A DNA stretch of 55,752 nt, taken from the NCBI GenBank assembly GCA_003212655.1, contig QCPF01000008.1:1-55752 (forward strand), read 5' to 3'. Made by a program: the position numbers and the translations under genes. Below are positions 36,436 through 44,851 of this stretch, piece by piece. This DNA is from Prochlorococcus sp. AG-436-D21. Lineage in GTDB: Bacteria > Cyanobacteriota > Cyanobacteriia > PCC-6307 > Cyanobiaceae. A model generated the notes under the pieces. That model saw only the letters and a program-made list of their open reading frames with translations. It did not search any database and was not told the origin of the DNA. Position 1 is the first letter of the stretch, and every line of letters begins with the position of its first letter.

Positions 36436-37544
36436 TGAATGATTTTGATCCATTAAATAATCTTTTCCCAAAACCAAGAGAAGAAATAATAAATATGCAG
36501 TCTTACTCTGCACCTTTAGAAAATAGAAGAAATTTACTCCGCTTAGACTTTAATGAAAATACCTTAGGTCCAAGTCCTAAGGTTCTAGAGGCATTACAAG
36601 CGATAAAATTAGATGAGATTTCAATTTATCCAGAATATAATTTTTTAAAAAAATTTTTATGTGATAAATATCTTGATTCAAGAAAATTTGGTAATGATGA
36701 AATCGGAATTTTCAATGGAGCAGATGCAGCAATAAATGCAATTTTCAATTGCTTTGGACAAAAAGATCAAATATTTCTAACCACAAATCCAACTTTTGGT
36801 TACTATTCTCCTTGTGCAGAAATCCGAGGAATGAAAAAAATAAGTTGTTCTTACATTGGAGAAAATTTTCTATTCCCCATCGAAGAATTTAGGGAAAAAA
36901 TAATAAAGCATAATCCAAAGTTAATATTTATTTGCAATCCAAATAATCCAACAGGGACTGTTCTCAGCTCTCATGAAATAATTAATTTAGCCAATATCAA
37001 TAACGATTCATTAATAGTTGTTGATGAACTATATGAAAAATTTAATGGAGATAGTCTTCTTGAATCGATAGATTTTGAAAAGAATAAAAATATACTAATA
37101 ATCCAATCTCTTTCAAAAACAGCAGGTTTAGCTGGTTTAAGAATAGGTTTTACTTTTGGCAATAAAAGTTTGATTAAGTACATTAACAAAGTTACAGGAC
37201 CATATGACGTAAATAGTTTTGCCATTACAGCGGCATTAGCAGCACTTAAAGACAAAGAATATATTGATAATTATGTTTTAAAAGTAAAAAAAGCAAGGGA
37301 ATGGATTTTAAATAAATATAAATCCACAAAAATCAGAACTCACTTTAGTGGAGGTAATTATTTCTTAATTTGGCCAAAAAAAGATCCTAAAATTTTAATA
37401 CAACAGATGAGAGAAAAAGGTATTCTTATTAGAAGCATGGAAAACAAAAAAGATATTGATAAGTCAATAAGGGTTAGTATTGGAACTAAAGAACAAATGG
37501 TTTTTTTCTGGGAAAAATATAAGGTCCTAGATTTAATAAATTAA
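36435..37544 (+). CDS. hisC: Histidinol-phosphate aminotransferase
   Basis: Transfers the amino group to imidazole acetol phosphate in histidine synthesis. The 369-residue fold-type I PLP enzyme opens with the HisC hallmark Leu-Asp-Phe-Asn-Glu-Asn-Thr-Leu-Gly-Pro-Ser-Pro near 35. It has Asn-Gly-Ala-Asp-Ala-Ala-Ile near 95, Asn-Pro-Asn-Asn-Pro-Thr-Gly near 168, the Val-Asp-Glu-Leu-Tyr loop, and the Schiff-base Lys in Gln-Ser-Leu-Ser-Lys-Thr near 231, followed by Gly-Leu-Arg-Ile-Gly-Phe. Broad-specificity HisC can also act on phenylalanine or tyrosine ketoacids. It overlaps the argS stop by one base and abuts the convergent MBL-fold gene with no spacer. Confidence 0.92.
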   Translation: MNDFDPLNNLFPKPREEIINMQSYSAPLENRRNLLRLDFNENTLGPSPKVLEALQAIKLDEISIYPEYNFLKKFLCDKYLDSRKFGNDEIGIFNGADAAINAIFNCFGQKDQIFLTTNPTFGYYSPCAEIRGMKKISCSYIGENFLFPIEEFREKIIKHNPKLIFICNPNNPTGTVLSSHEIINLANINNDSLIVVDELYEKFNGDSLLESIDFEKNKNILIIQSLSKTAGLAGLRIGFTFGNKSLIKYINKVTGPYDVNSFAITAALAALKDKEYIDNYVLKVKKAREWILNKYKSTKIRTHFSGGNYFLIWPKKDPKILIQQMREKGILIRSMENKKDIDKSIRVSIGTKEQMVFFWEKYKVLDLIN

Positions 37545-38276
37545 TTACTGGAAAATATAAATTATATTTTTATCGATTCTTTTAGGTTTTATTTTATAAT
37601 TTTTTCCGACATACTTTACTTGAAAATCTTTCATATTTTCGATAAATAAATCAGCATTTGAGAAATCACATTCTTTGTTAATTTGTTTACCGCGTGCAAA
37701 ATGAACAGGAATAACTACATTAGGTTTTAAGATCTTCACTATTCTTGAAGCTTCTTCCCCATCATAAGATTTTATTCCTCCTCCAATTGAAATAAATAAG
37801 ATATCTGGACGAGACAAAATAATTTGACTATTAATATCAATATCACCCGCAGCTCCTCCCATATGAACAATTTTGAGATCATTCTGCTCCCAACTCCAAA
37901 CAGTTGCCATTCCAAATCTTCTTCCATCTACTCTATCATGTGGTATTGAAATTCCATTTAGTAAAATATCCTCAAATTTGTAGATTCCTGGCTCTACAAA
38001 CATTAATTGATCATTAGGGTTATATCCTTCATCTAGAAGCCTAGAACTAGCCAAAATAAAATCGATATTGACTTCATTTGGCTCCTTTAAATTACTTGCA
38101 CAACCTATTGCTTTAAAGGGATTTATAAGTATCGATTTTTCTGCGCTATTAATTAAAAAACTACTATGTCCCAAACTTTTTATTAATAAATTTCTTGCCA
38201 ACAATGAAGTAGGTAAAAAAGAGCTAAATAGTATAAAAAAGAAAAAGTTTTTAATTTGAGAAATCATAATATTCAT
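37545..38276 (-). CDS. Exported MBL-fold protein lacking the HxHxDH metal motif
   Basis: The 243-residue product begins with a signal peptide (hydrophobic about 11-27, Leu-Leu-Ala-Arg end). It then has the start of an MBL-fold hydrolase of the beta-lactamase-like (UPF0173-type) group: Gly-His-Ser-Ser-Phe (36-40) and a beta strand ending Asn-Pro-Phe. Where active enzymes have His-x-His-x-Asp-His, it reads Ala-Ser-Ser-Arg-Leu-Leu-Asp-Glu (76-83). Later fold landmarks remain: Ile-Pro-His-Asp near 113, His-Met-Gly-Gly-Ala near 138, Ile-Gly-Gly-Gly, and Ile-Pro-Val-His-Phe near 190. The fold is kept but the metal site appears lost. It is the last gene of a minus-strand cluster, 10 bp after trpG. 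An alternative ATG is three codons in. Confidence 0.82.
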   Translation of the reverse strand: MNIMISQIKNFFFFILFSSFLPTSLLARNLLIKSLGHSSFLINSAEKSILINPFKAIGCASNLKEPNEVNIDFILASSRLLDEGYNPNDQLMFVEPGIYKFEDILLNGISIPHDRVDGRRFGMATVWSWEQNDLKIVHMGGAAGDIDINSQIILSRPDILFISIGGGIKSYDGEEASRIVKILKPNVVIPVHFARGKQINKECDFSNADLFIENMKDFQVKYVGKNYKIKPKRIDKNIIYIFQ

Positions 38277-38286
38277 TTTTGATATT

Positions 38287-38883
38287 TTACTTTTGTTGAG
38301 CCATTTTTAGAAAATTACTGATTAATTTATGACCGTATTGTGTCAATACACTTTCTGGATGGAACTGCACACCATGTAAATGTTTATATTCTTTGTGAGA
38401 GATAGCCATGATAGTTGAGTCTTCTAAAGTCGCATTTATTTCTAAGCAAGATGGTAAAGAAATTGAATCGACTATAAGACTATGGTACCTAGTAGCCAAA
38501 AATGGAGTCTCGATATCTTTAAACAATCCTTTTTGATTATGAAATATTTTGGATGTTTTACCATGCATAAGTTCTTTCCCAACTACAACCTTACCTCCAA
38601 AAGCTTGGGCCAAAGCTTGATGACCTAAACAAACTCCCAAGGTCGGAATATTTTTAGATAATTTTTTTAGAATTGGCAGACAAATTCCAGATTGATCTGG
38701 ATTACCTGGACCTGGAGATAAGAGAATTCCACCAGGATTTAGTTTGATAATTTCTTCTAAAGTAATTTCATCATTTCTTTTAACTATTAATTCTTTAGTT
38801 ATTTCATGCTCAACTGAAAGTTCTCCTAAATATTGAACAAGGTTATAAGTAAAACTATCGTAATTATCAATAACAAGAAACAT
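38287..38883 (-). CDS. trpG: Anthranilate/aminodeoxychorismate synthase glutamine amidotransferase component
   Basis: Supplies ammonia from glutamine to TrpE for tryptophan, and possibly to PabB for folate (amphibolic TrpG/PabA). The 198-residue class I amidotransferase has Asp-Asn-Tyr-Asp-Ser-Phe-Thr-Tyr-Asn at 6-14, Ser-Pro-Gly-Pro-Gly near 56, the nucleophile in Gly-Val-Cys-Leu-Gly-His-Gln near 83, and the His-Pro-Glu catalytic pair in Val-Gln-Phe-His-Pro-Glu-Ser near 178. The triad is intact. ATG start, 12 bp after dgkA in the prfB-ybeY-dgkA-trpG cluster. Confidence 0.95.
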   Translation of the reverse strand: MFLVIDNYDSFTYNLVQYLGELSVEHEITKELIVKRNDEITLEEIIKLNPGGILLSPGPGNPDQSGICLPILKKLSKNIPTLGVCLGHQALAQAFGGKVVVGKELMHGKTSKIFHNQKGLFKDIETPFLATRYHSLIVDSISLPSCLEINATLEDSTIMAISHKEYKHLHGVQFHPESVLTQYGHKLISNFLKMAQQK

Positions 38884-38895
38884 ATTTATATGGAT

Positions 38896-39306
38896 TTAAA
38901 ATAACAACTTTATTTTAGGAACAAAGATATATACAGCAATAATAACAGAATTAATGGAAGCTAATAATACTGCTCCTGCAGAAGTATCTTTTGAAATTTT
39001 AGCCAAAATACTAAATTCTTTTTTCACTACTAAATCAACGATTGATTCAATAGATGTGTTCAATATTTCTAATATTAAAACAGACATTATTGTTGCAATC
39101 AAAATAACATAATTACTTAGACTAATTTTTAGTAAAAAACCAATTATTAAACTTGTAACTGCAAAAATTAATTGAATTTTAAAATTTCTTGAAGTTTTTA
39201 ATACATAACTAATACCACTGAAAGCATACTTAAAACTTATAAATACATTACTAGAAGTTTTGTATGATTCTTTTCTATTTTCTAAATAGTTTATTTTTTT
39301 TTCCAT
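38896..39306 (-). CDS. dgkA: Diacylglycerol kinase-family membrane enzyme (probable undecaprenol kinase)
   Basis: Small integral membrane kinase of the DgkA family, 136 residues. After a basic N-terminal tail (1-25), the fold has membrane helices at about 47-65, 68-85 and 108-128. The family signature Glu-Ile-Leu-Asn-Thr-Ser-Ile-Glu-Ser-Ile-Val-Asp is near residues 83-94, followed by Ala-Lys-Ile-Ser-Lys-Asp-Thr-Ser-Ala-Gly-Ala-Val-Leu. In bacteria other than enterobacteria this family mostly phosphorylates undecaprenol. The lipid substrate cannot be decided from sequence. It lies between ybeY (6 bp) and trpG (12 bp). Confidence 0.92.
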   Translation of the reverse strand: MEKKINYLENRKESYKTSSNVFISFKYAFSGISYVLKTSRNFKIQLIFAVTSLIIGFLLKISLSNYVILIATIMSVLILEILNTSIESIVDLVVKKEFSILAKISKDTSAGAVLLASINSVIIAVYIFVPKIKLLF

Positions 39307-39312
39307 TTATTT

Positions 39313-39852
39313 TTAATCTAATCGAGTAATTAAATATTCTTGGAAATCTAACATATTGTCTAAATCATGCTCATTATTATGTTCCCATCCCAAAAGATGT
39401 AAAAATCCATGACTAGCCAACCAGATCATCTCTCTATAGATTGAATGTTTATATTCATAAGATTGCTCAAGTGCCATCTCTAATGATATAAAAATATCTC
39501 CCAACTCTATATGATCTAAATTATTTAGAGATTCATCAGAAATAATTGGAAAAGATAGAACATCAGTTGGACCATTTTTTTGCATCCATTTCTTATTCAA
39601 AGAAGCAATTTCTTGATTAGATATTATCTGTAAGCCTAATGAAAAAGATTTTTTTTCAAAAATATAATTTGGTAATTCATAATCCTCTTTTTTTAATATA
39701 GTATTTATCCAAGATAAAAAAACTTTCTCCCAAAAAATAGATTCAAAAATAAGATGAGTTTTAGTATCTTTTAACTTATTTGAAAATTGAGAGAAATCAT
39801 TACATTGAAAAACCAAATCTAAATTTATTTCAGAAATAATTTTTTCTTTCAT
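39313..39852 (-). CDS. ybeY: Endoribonuclease YbeY (rRNA maturation)
   Basis: Metal-dependent endoribonuclease that helps mature the 3' end of 16S rRNA and quality-controls ribosomes. The 179-residue product has the UPF0054 signature [11 protein letters not shown] near residue 148, the zinc HxxxHxxxxxH site, with an upstream Thr-Asp-Val-Leu-Ser-Phe-Pro near 95. An N-terminal extension of about 25 residues makes it longer than the E. coli protein. ATG start. It follows the DUF3285 gene by 6 bp. Confidence 0.95.
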   Translation of the reverse strand: MKEKIISEINLDLVFQCNDFSQFSNKLKDTKTHLIFESIFWEKVFLSWINTILKKEDYELPNYIFEKKSFSLGLQIISNQEIASLNKKWMQKNGPTDVLSFPIISDESLNNLDHIELGDIFISLEMALEQSYEYKHSIYREMIWLASHGFLHLLGWEHNNEHDLDNMLDFQEYLITRLD

Positions 39853-39858
39853 ACATTC

Positions 39859-40041
39859 TTAAACTGGAATGTTGGGCTTACCTATTGTGGCCACAAGTAT
39901 TAATATCCCAATTAAAACTAGAAAGGTTATTGAAAAATGAGAAATACTTTTTGAGCCTTTCCTTACCATATTTCTCATAGCAAGCTTTATAAAGCTTGGA
40001 GGAGAAACTTTTTTTTCTAAAATTTCGTTTTTATTTTCCAT
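39859..40041 (-). CDS. DUF3285 small membrane protein
   Basis: A 60-residue cyanobacterial protein of unknown function. The N-terminal half is charged and contains Pro-Pro-Ser-Phe-Ile-Lys-Leu-Ala-Met-Arg-Asn-Met-Val-Arg-Lys-Gly, recalled as typical of DUF3285. One membrane helix lies at about 37-54 and ends in Lys-Pro-Asn-Ile-Pro. It lies 3 bp after the prfB stop and 6 bp before ybeY, so it is co-transcribed with ribosome-related genes; a link to translation is only suggested by that position. Confidence 0.85.
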   Translation of the reverse strand: MENKNEILEKKVSPPSFIKLAMRNMVRKGSKSISHFSITFLVLIGILILVATIGKPNIPV

Positions 40042-40044
40042 TAG

Positions 40045-41167
40045 TTATTCAATAGATTCATTAGAAGAAATATTCATACGTAATAATTCATGAATAAATG
40101 GGTCAAGTCCACCATCTAAAACACTATCTAACTCGTTAGTCTCCTGCATAGTCCTAAGATCTTTTACCATTTGATAGGGATGGAAAACATAATTTCTTAT
40201 TTGATTGCCCCATGCAGCTTCCACAATATCACCTTTAATATCAGCGACTTCAGCAGCTCGTTGTTCTTTAGCAATCACTAATAGTTTAGACTTTAAAAGT
40301 AACATAGCTTTTTCTTTATTTTGTAATTGAGATCTTTCTTGAGTACATCTTACTGAAATCCCTGAAGGCAAATGAACAATTCTCACTGCTGTTTCTACTT
40401 TATTAACATTTTGTCCTCCAGCTCCACCGGATCTACTCGTTGTAATTTCTAAATCTTTTTCAGGTATATCAAGTGAAATATTTTCATCTAATTTTGGCAT
40501 AACCTCTACCCCAGCAAAGCTGGTTTGTCTTTTGCCATTGGCATTAAAAGGAGAAATTCTTACTAATCTATGAGTTCCTTTTTCATGTTGCAGATAGCCA
40601 TATGCATATTTTCCATCAATTTCGAACGTTACACTTTTAATACCTGCTTCTTCTCCTTGAGATAATTCATTAATGACAAGGCTCATTTGATTATTATCGG
40701 CCCATCTAGAGTACATTCTTAATAATATCTCTACCCAATCCTGCGCATCTGTTCCACCCGCACCTGCGTTAATAGAAACTACTGCTCCTTCCTTATCGTA
40801 TTCACCACATAACAATCTTTCAAATTCCCATTTATCCAAATTCTCTCTTAATTTCATTAATCCCAGCTGCGATTCTAAAATCATTTCCTCTTCGGGTTCT
40901 AGAGAATAAAGCTCAAGAGAGGCATTAGCATCAGAAATAAAAGTTTTCCATTTATCTAACAATTCGAGTTGTGCTTTGACATCATCAAGGATTAACATCT
41001 GCTTTTTAGCTTCTTCTTGATTATCCCAAAATTCAGGCTGAGCAGAAATTTGCTCTAACTCTTTCCTTTTCGCTTTTAATCTTGGAACGTCAAAGACAAT
41101 CCTGAGCATTACCCAGGCGTTCTGTTAGTTCCGAAAGATCTTTTTTGAAATCTGTAATATCTATCAA
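40045..41167 (-). CDS. prfB: Peptide chain release factor 2, expressed through programmed +1 frameshift
   Basis: RF2 recognises UAA and UGA and triggers peptide release. The gene is in two frames. A short leading frame starts at TTG 41167, encodes about 25 residues (Asp-Ile-Thr-Asp-Phe-Lys-Lys...) and stops at an in-frame TGA (41090-41092) directly after CTT. Shifting +1 at CTT-TGA-C continues as Asp-Val-Pro-Arg-Leu-Lys-Ala, the conserved RF2 sequence, giving about 373 residues. AGGA four bases before CTT can act as the internal Shine-Dalgarno stimulator. The main body has the codon-recognition Ser-Pro-Phe and the catalytic Gly-Gly-Gln. The ATG at 41109 in the second frame gives a non-homologous start and is rejected. 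It heads the minus-strand operon. Confidence 0.93.
41089..41104 (-). promoter_or_regulatory. prfB +1 frameshift site (CTT TGA C with upstream AGGA)
   Basis: The minus strand reads CAGGATTGTCTTTGAC. The slippery CTT is followed by TGA and C, a weak stop context that RF2 itself must decode, and a short AGGA lies just upstream. Low RF2 favours the shift and hence synthesis of more RF2, the established autoregulatory loop. Confidence 0.9.
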
Positions 41168-41243
41168 AATAGAATTTAATCGTTATTTATAATCTAACAA
41201 GCACTTTTGTTTAATAGTATAAACTAAGTATTATTTTAAAAAA

Positions 41244-41498
41244 ATGTCCAAAGTTGAAATTTATACTTGGCAATATTGCCCATTCTGTATTCGAGCAAAA
41301 TCACTACTCAAGAAAAAAAATGTAAATTTTACAGAATATAAAATAGATGGCGACGAAGATGCCAGAGCATTGATGATTGAAAGAGCAGATGGTAGAAGAA
41401 CACTACCACAAATATTTATAGATAATGAGGGTATCGGAGGCTGCGATGATCTCTACGCATTAGAAAATGAAAATAAATTAGAAGCATTATTAAACTAG
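41244..41498 (+). CDS. grxC: Glutaredoxin 3 family
   Basis: Glutathione-dependent disulfide reductase with dithiol active site Cys12-Pro-Phe-Cys15, a variant of the usual Cys-Pro-Tyr-Cys. The 84-residue thioredoxin fold has the cis-proline loop Thr-Leu-Pro-Gln-Ile-Phe-Ile near 58 and the glutathione-binding Gly-Gly-Cys-Asp-Asp near 70. ATG start. The glutathione synthetase gene follows after 5 bp, so the protein and the synthesis of its reductant are in one operon. The divergent prfB start is 76 bp away. Confidence 0.95.
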   Translation: MSKVEIYTWQYCPFCIRAKSLLKKKNVNFTEYKIDGDEDARALMIERADGRRTLPQIFIDNEGIGGCDDLYALENENKLEALLN

Positions 41499-41503
41499 AT
41501 CTT

Positions 41504-42427
41504 ATGAAATTTCTATTCGTAATAGATCCAATTAAAAATATAAATCCCTTAAAAGATTCAACTGCTGCTTTAATGCAAGCATCATCAAAGAAAAATATTG
41601 AAATCTGGAGTTGTACTCCTCAAGACCTGGAAGCTAGAGGTGATGAAGTATGGGCATCTTCCGTAAAAGTTGAAGTAATTCCATGGATTTCTTTCAAAGA
41701 GAATGATTGCATACCTCTCGCCGAATTTAATTGCATTTGGATGAGAAAAGATCCTCCTGTAAATGAGGCTTATTTATATGCAACCCATCTTTTAGAAGTT
41801 GCCGAAAGAAAAGGAGTAAAAGTAATTAACAAACCCTCATCGTTAAGAGCGTGGAATGAAAAGCTAGGTGCTTTAAGATACAGCCACTTAATGGCACCTA
41901 CAATAGTTGCGAGTAAGGTAAAAGATCTTATTAATTTTGCAAATATAAATAATGAAGTAGTCATAAAACCTCTAGGAGGAAAAGGTGGTCAAGGTGTTAT
42001 AAGGATAAATAAAAATTCTCCAGGAATTAAATCAATCATTGAATTAATCACTTCTCAAGAAGAATTACCCGTTATGATGCAAAAATTTATTCCTGAAGTC
42101 GTAGAGGGTGATAAAAGAATAATTATCGTAAACGGAGAAGCAATTGGATCAATAAATAGGATTCCTCAAGGAGGCGATTTTAGGAGTAATTTAGCGATGG
42201 GAGGCAAGGCTGAACCCACATTATTAACAGAAAAAGAAAAAAGTATCTGCTCAGAATTATCTCAACACTTCAAAGAAGAGGGTTTATTTTTTGTAGGTAT
42301 TGATGTAATAAATGGAATGCTTAGCGAGATTAATGTAACCAGTCCAACAGGTTTAAGAGAAATAGAAAATTTATCCAATAAAAATGTTTCAGAGGAAGTT
42401 ATTGAAAAATTAGTAGAAATTATCTAG
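41504..42427 (+). CDS. gshB: Glutathione synthetase
   Basis: Joins gamma-glutamylcysteine and glycine with ATP. The 307-residue prokaryotic-type enzyme has the N-terminal Phe-Val-Ile-Asp-Pro motif, Trp-Met-Arg-Lys-Asp-Pro-Pro near 82, and the Asn-Lys-Pro-Ser-Ser-Leu-Arg segment. The ATP-grasp loop [11 protein letters not shown] is near 155, and the metal-binding Glu-Ile-Asn-Val-Thr-Ser-Pro-Thr-Gly is near 285. ATG start. It is downstream of glutaredoxin, and the last 8 bases overlap the convergent menF gene. Confidence 0.96.
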   Translation: MKFLFVIDPIKNINPLKDSTAALMQASSKKNIEIWSCTPQDLEARGDEVWASSVKVEVIPWISFKENDCIPLAEFNCIWMRKDPPVNEAYLYATHLLEVAERKGVKVINKPSSLRAWNEKLGALRYSHLMAPTIVASKVKDLINFANINNEVVIKPLGGKGGQGVIRINKNSPGIKSIIELITSQEELPVMMQKFIPEVVEGDKRIIIVNGEAIGSINRIPQGGDFRSNLAMGGKAEPTLLTEKEKSICSELSQHFKEEGLFFVGIDVINGMLSEINVTSPTGLREIENLSNKNVSEEVIEKLVEII

Positions 42428-43832
42428 GGTTTTTAGCGCAAAATATCTGTTTTACTATAGATTCAAATTTTAATTTAATCTCATCTATTTCATTCTCTAA
42501 AACGGAGCCAGAAACTATACCTGAACCTGCAGTAAATTCAATATTTTCTTCAATACATCTTGCGCCTCTTATTGCCAAAAGAAATGAAGCATTGCCTGAT
42601 GAATCAACCCAACCCATTGGAGAAGCATAATTTCCTCTAGGAAAAGACTCAAGAGTGTTTATCCAATCCAATGCTGCATTTTTTGGATATCCACAAACAG
42701 CTGGAGATGGATGTAAGTTTTTAAGCAATTCAAAAGGACAAATATTTTCAACTTTAGAGAAAATGAGTGTTTGCAAATGAGAAATATCTCCAAATGAATT
42801 TACCTTGATATCACTTTTTTTAAAGTTTGTTATTTTTGAAACTTCTAAAGATTTAATCAAATGTTGTATTACATAATTATGTTCCTTTAAGTCTTTAGTA
42901 CTTTTTAGGAGTTTCTTAAAATTTGAATTAGTAGAGATAGTTCCAGCAAGAGCCTCTAAAGTTAAATTAGGTTTAGAGAAAGAAAATAATTTTTCTGGAG
43001 ATGCTCCAAACAAAATATCCTTACTATTCCTTTTCCAAACGTATCTACATGTATTTGGTTGATTCTTTTTAAATCTTTTTAAAATTTCTACTAAATCTAA
43101 TTTATTTTTAAGTTTTATTTTAATCCTATTCGCTAAAACTATCTTTTCGAGGATATCTTTATCTACTAATTGAATTCCTTTATTTACTACTTTTTTCATG
43201 TTTGTTTTAGAAGTTTCCAAGGAGCGTGAGAAATCATCAATAAAAGGGGAATCAAAACTAGTTTTTAAGCCAGATGATTCTATTAATTCTGAGCCAGAAT
43301 TAATAACTTGATTTCTAATTGTCCATATTTCTTCAATTAATGTTCTTAATGATGATTTACCTTCAACATGACCATTGATTCTTAACCAGCAATTCTTGCC
43401 ACTTTTAGTAATTAATATTTTTGGCAAAATGGCTTCCAAACTAGGGATATCTGAAGGTAAATTCTTATTATTCAAATTTTCAGAGAAAGAAAATAAATAA
43501 ATTATTTTTGAAAGTGCAGAATTATGCGATTCATTAGTTAAGTTAATTAAATTTTTAAAATTCTCAGAATTAAACTCTTTTGCTACCTCAAATCTTTTTG
43601 GGCCATCCAGAGTAACATATTTACACTTCTCGAAAGCTATATATGAAATACCATCAGATTCCTCCCAAAATGAAGAAAACGGATATTGATTTATTAACAA
43701 TTCATAAACTTGGAATAAATCAATACAAGGAATCTCAATACAAATACTTACTAATCCAGAATTTTCAACTTTCTTATCGAAAGAGGAAAATACATCTTTT
43801 AAAAAATCTGTTAAGTTTAAATCATTTTTCAT
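42420..43832 (-). CDS. menF: Isochorismate synthase
   Basis: Converts chorismate to isochorismate, the first committed step to phylloquinone, the photosystem I quinone. The 470-residue chorismate-binding enzyme has an N-terminal divergent domain and a C-terminal catalytic domain. The latter shows Lys-Ile-Val-Leu-Ala-Asn-Arg near 232, Phe-Gly-Ala-Ser-Pro-Glu-Lys-Leu-Phe near 275, Ala-Gly-Thr-Ile near 295, Ser-Pro-Ala-Val-Cys-Gly-Tyr-Pro, and Phe-Thr-Ala-Gly-Ser-Gly-Ile-Val near 441. The men gene context separates it from the related anthranilate synthase. ATG start. It diverges from menA across 101 bp. Confidence 0.93.
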   Translation of the reverse strand: MKNDLNLTDFLKDVFSSFDKKVENSGLVSICIEIPCIDLFQVYELLINQYPFSSFWEESDGISYIAFEKCKYVTLDGPKRFEVAKEFNSENFKNLINLTNESHNSALSKIIYLFSFSENLNNKNLPSDIPSLEAILPKILITKSGKNCWLRINGHVEGKSSLRTLIEEIWTIRNQVINSGSELIESSGLKTSFDSPFIDDFSRSLETSKTNMKKVVNKGIQLVDKDILEKIVLANRIKIKLKNKLDLVEILKRFKKNQPNTCRYVWKRNSKDILFGASPEKLFSFSKPNLTLEALAGTISTNSNFKKLLKSTKDLKEHNYVIQHLIKSLEVSKITNFKKSDIKVNSFGDISHLQTLIFSKVENICPFELLKNLHPSPAVCGYPKNAALDWINTLESFPRGNYASPMGWVDSSGNASFLLAIRGARCIEENIEFTAGSGIVSGSVLENEIDEIKLKFESIVKQIFCAKNPR

Positions 43833-43933
43833 TACTTATTGAAAATAACTAAAAATGATGCAATAAAGTAAAAAATGTAACTCAATTTATAAACTACATT
43901 CAATAATTATCTAATTTTGCGTGTTAATTAAAA

Positions 43934-44851
43934 ATGGACGAAGATAAAAAAAAATTATGGAAAAAAGCAATAAAATGGCCTCTTTATTCTGTTGCCATAC
44001 TTCCAGTTTTAATAACAGGGGCTTACTTGCTCAATCAATATGAAGAGGTAAAAATTTATAATTTGATTTCATTTACTTTAGCTGCAATTTTGATATTACT
44101 TTGGGAAAATCTAACTAATGATTTATACGACGCAGAAACAGGAATCGATGAATTTAAATTCCATTCAATTGTAAATCTTGTAAAAAATAAAAAAATAATT
44201 TCATTTATTGCATATACATCTTTAGTTATTGGTTTATTAATAATTTTAATTATTTCAGTATCAACAAGTATAAACATTTTTATTTTGGTGGCAGCTTGCT
44301 GCTTCTTAGGATATTTATATCAAGGTCCTCCTTTTAGATTGGGCTATCAAGGTTTAGGAGAACCATTATGCTGGCTTGCATTTGGCCCTTTTGCGTACTC
44401 TGCAGTCTTAATTGCGTTAAATCCGTCTAATATTTACTTCGAAGATATTCCATGGAAAGTTTCTTTATTACTTGGTTCAGGACCTTCCTTGGCAACAACT
44501 CTTGTATTATTTTGTTCTCATTTTCATCAAATTTCTGAAGATAAAAAGCATGGGAAAAATTCACCTTTAGTTCGCTTAGGGGCAAAAAAAGGTTCTCAAT
44601 TTGTGCCTTGGATAATTTTTACAATATATATATTTCAACTTTTCACAATAGTTTATGGATTTATTCCAGTGTTTTGCATCCTTTATTTGCTTAGTTTCCC
44701 TCAAGCAATAAGACTTATAAATTTATTAAAATCTTCGTATGCAAAACCTTCTGCAATAAAAAATTGCAAATTCGTCGCAATAAAATTTCAAACTCTTAAT
44801 GGAATTGGTTTAATAACAGGACTAATATTTAATTACTTGCAAAATAAATGA
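43934..44851 (+). CDS. menA: 1,4-dihydroxy-2-naphthoate phytyltransferase
   Basis: Membrane prenyltransferase of the UbiA superfamily that attaches the phytyl chain to dihydroxynaphthoate. The 305-residue product has about eight membrane helices. The first Asp-rich motif is Asn-Asp-Leu-Tyr-Asp-Ala-Glu-Thr-Gly near 60, and the second is His-Phe-His-Gln-Ile-Ser-Glu-Asp-Lys-Lys-His-Gly near 195. ATG start. Its stop overlaps the menC start by four bases (ATGA). Confidence 0.94.
   Translation: MDEDKKKLWKKAIKWPLYSVAILPVLITGAYLLNQYEEVKIYNLISFTLAAILILLWENLTNDLYDAETGIDEFKFHSIVNLVKNKKIISFIAYTSLVIGLLIILIISVSTSINIFILVAACCFLGYLYQGPPFRLGYQGLGEPLCWLAFGPFAYSAVLIALNPSNIYFEDIPWKVSLLLGSGPSLATTLVLFCSHFHQISEDKKHGKNSPLVRLGAKKGSQFVPWIIFTIYIFQLFTIVYGFIPVFCILYLLSFPQAIRLINLLKSSYAKPSAIKNCKFVAIKFQTLNGIGLITGLIFNYLQNK

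Noticed and set aside
41045..41109. ATG at 41109 as the prfB start
   Set aside because: It gives Met-Leu-Arg-Ile-Val-Phe before the conserved Asp-Val-Pro-Arg, unlike any RF2, and the upstream frame plus CTT-TGA-C explains the true N-terminus.
43869..43882. NtcA-like GTA-N8-AAC between menF and menA
   Set aside because: One half-site is wrong (AAC for TAC) and no well-spaced -10 is clear in either direction.
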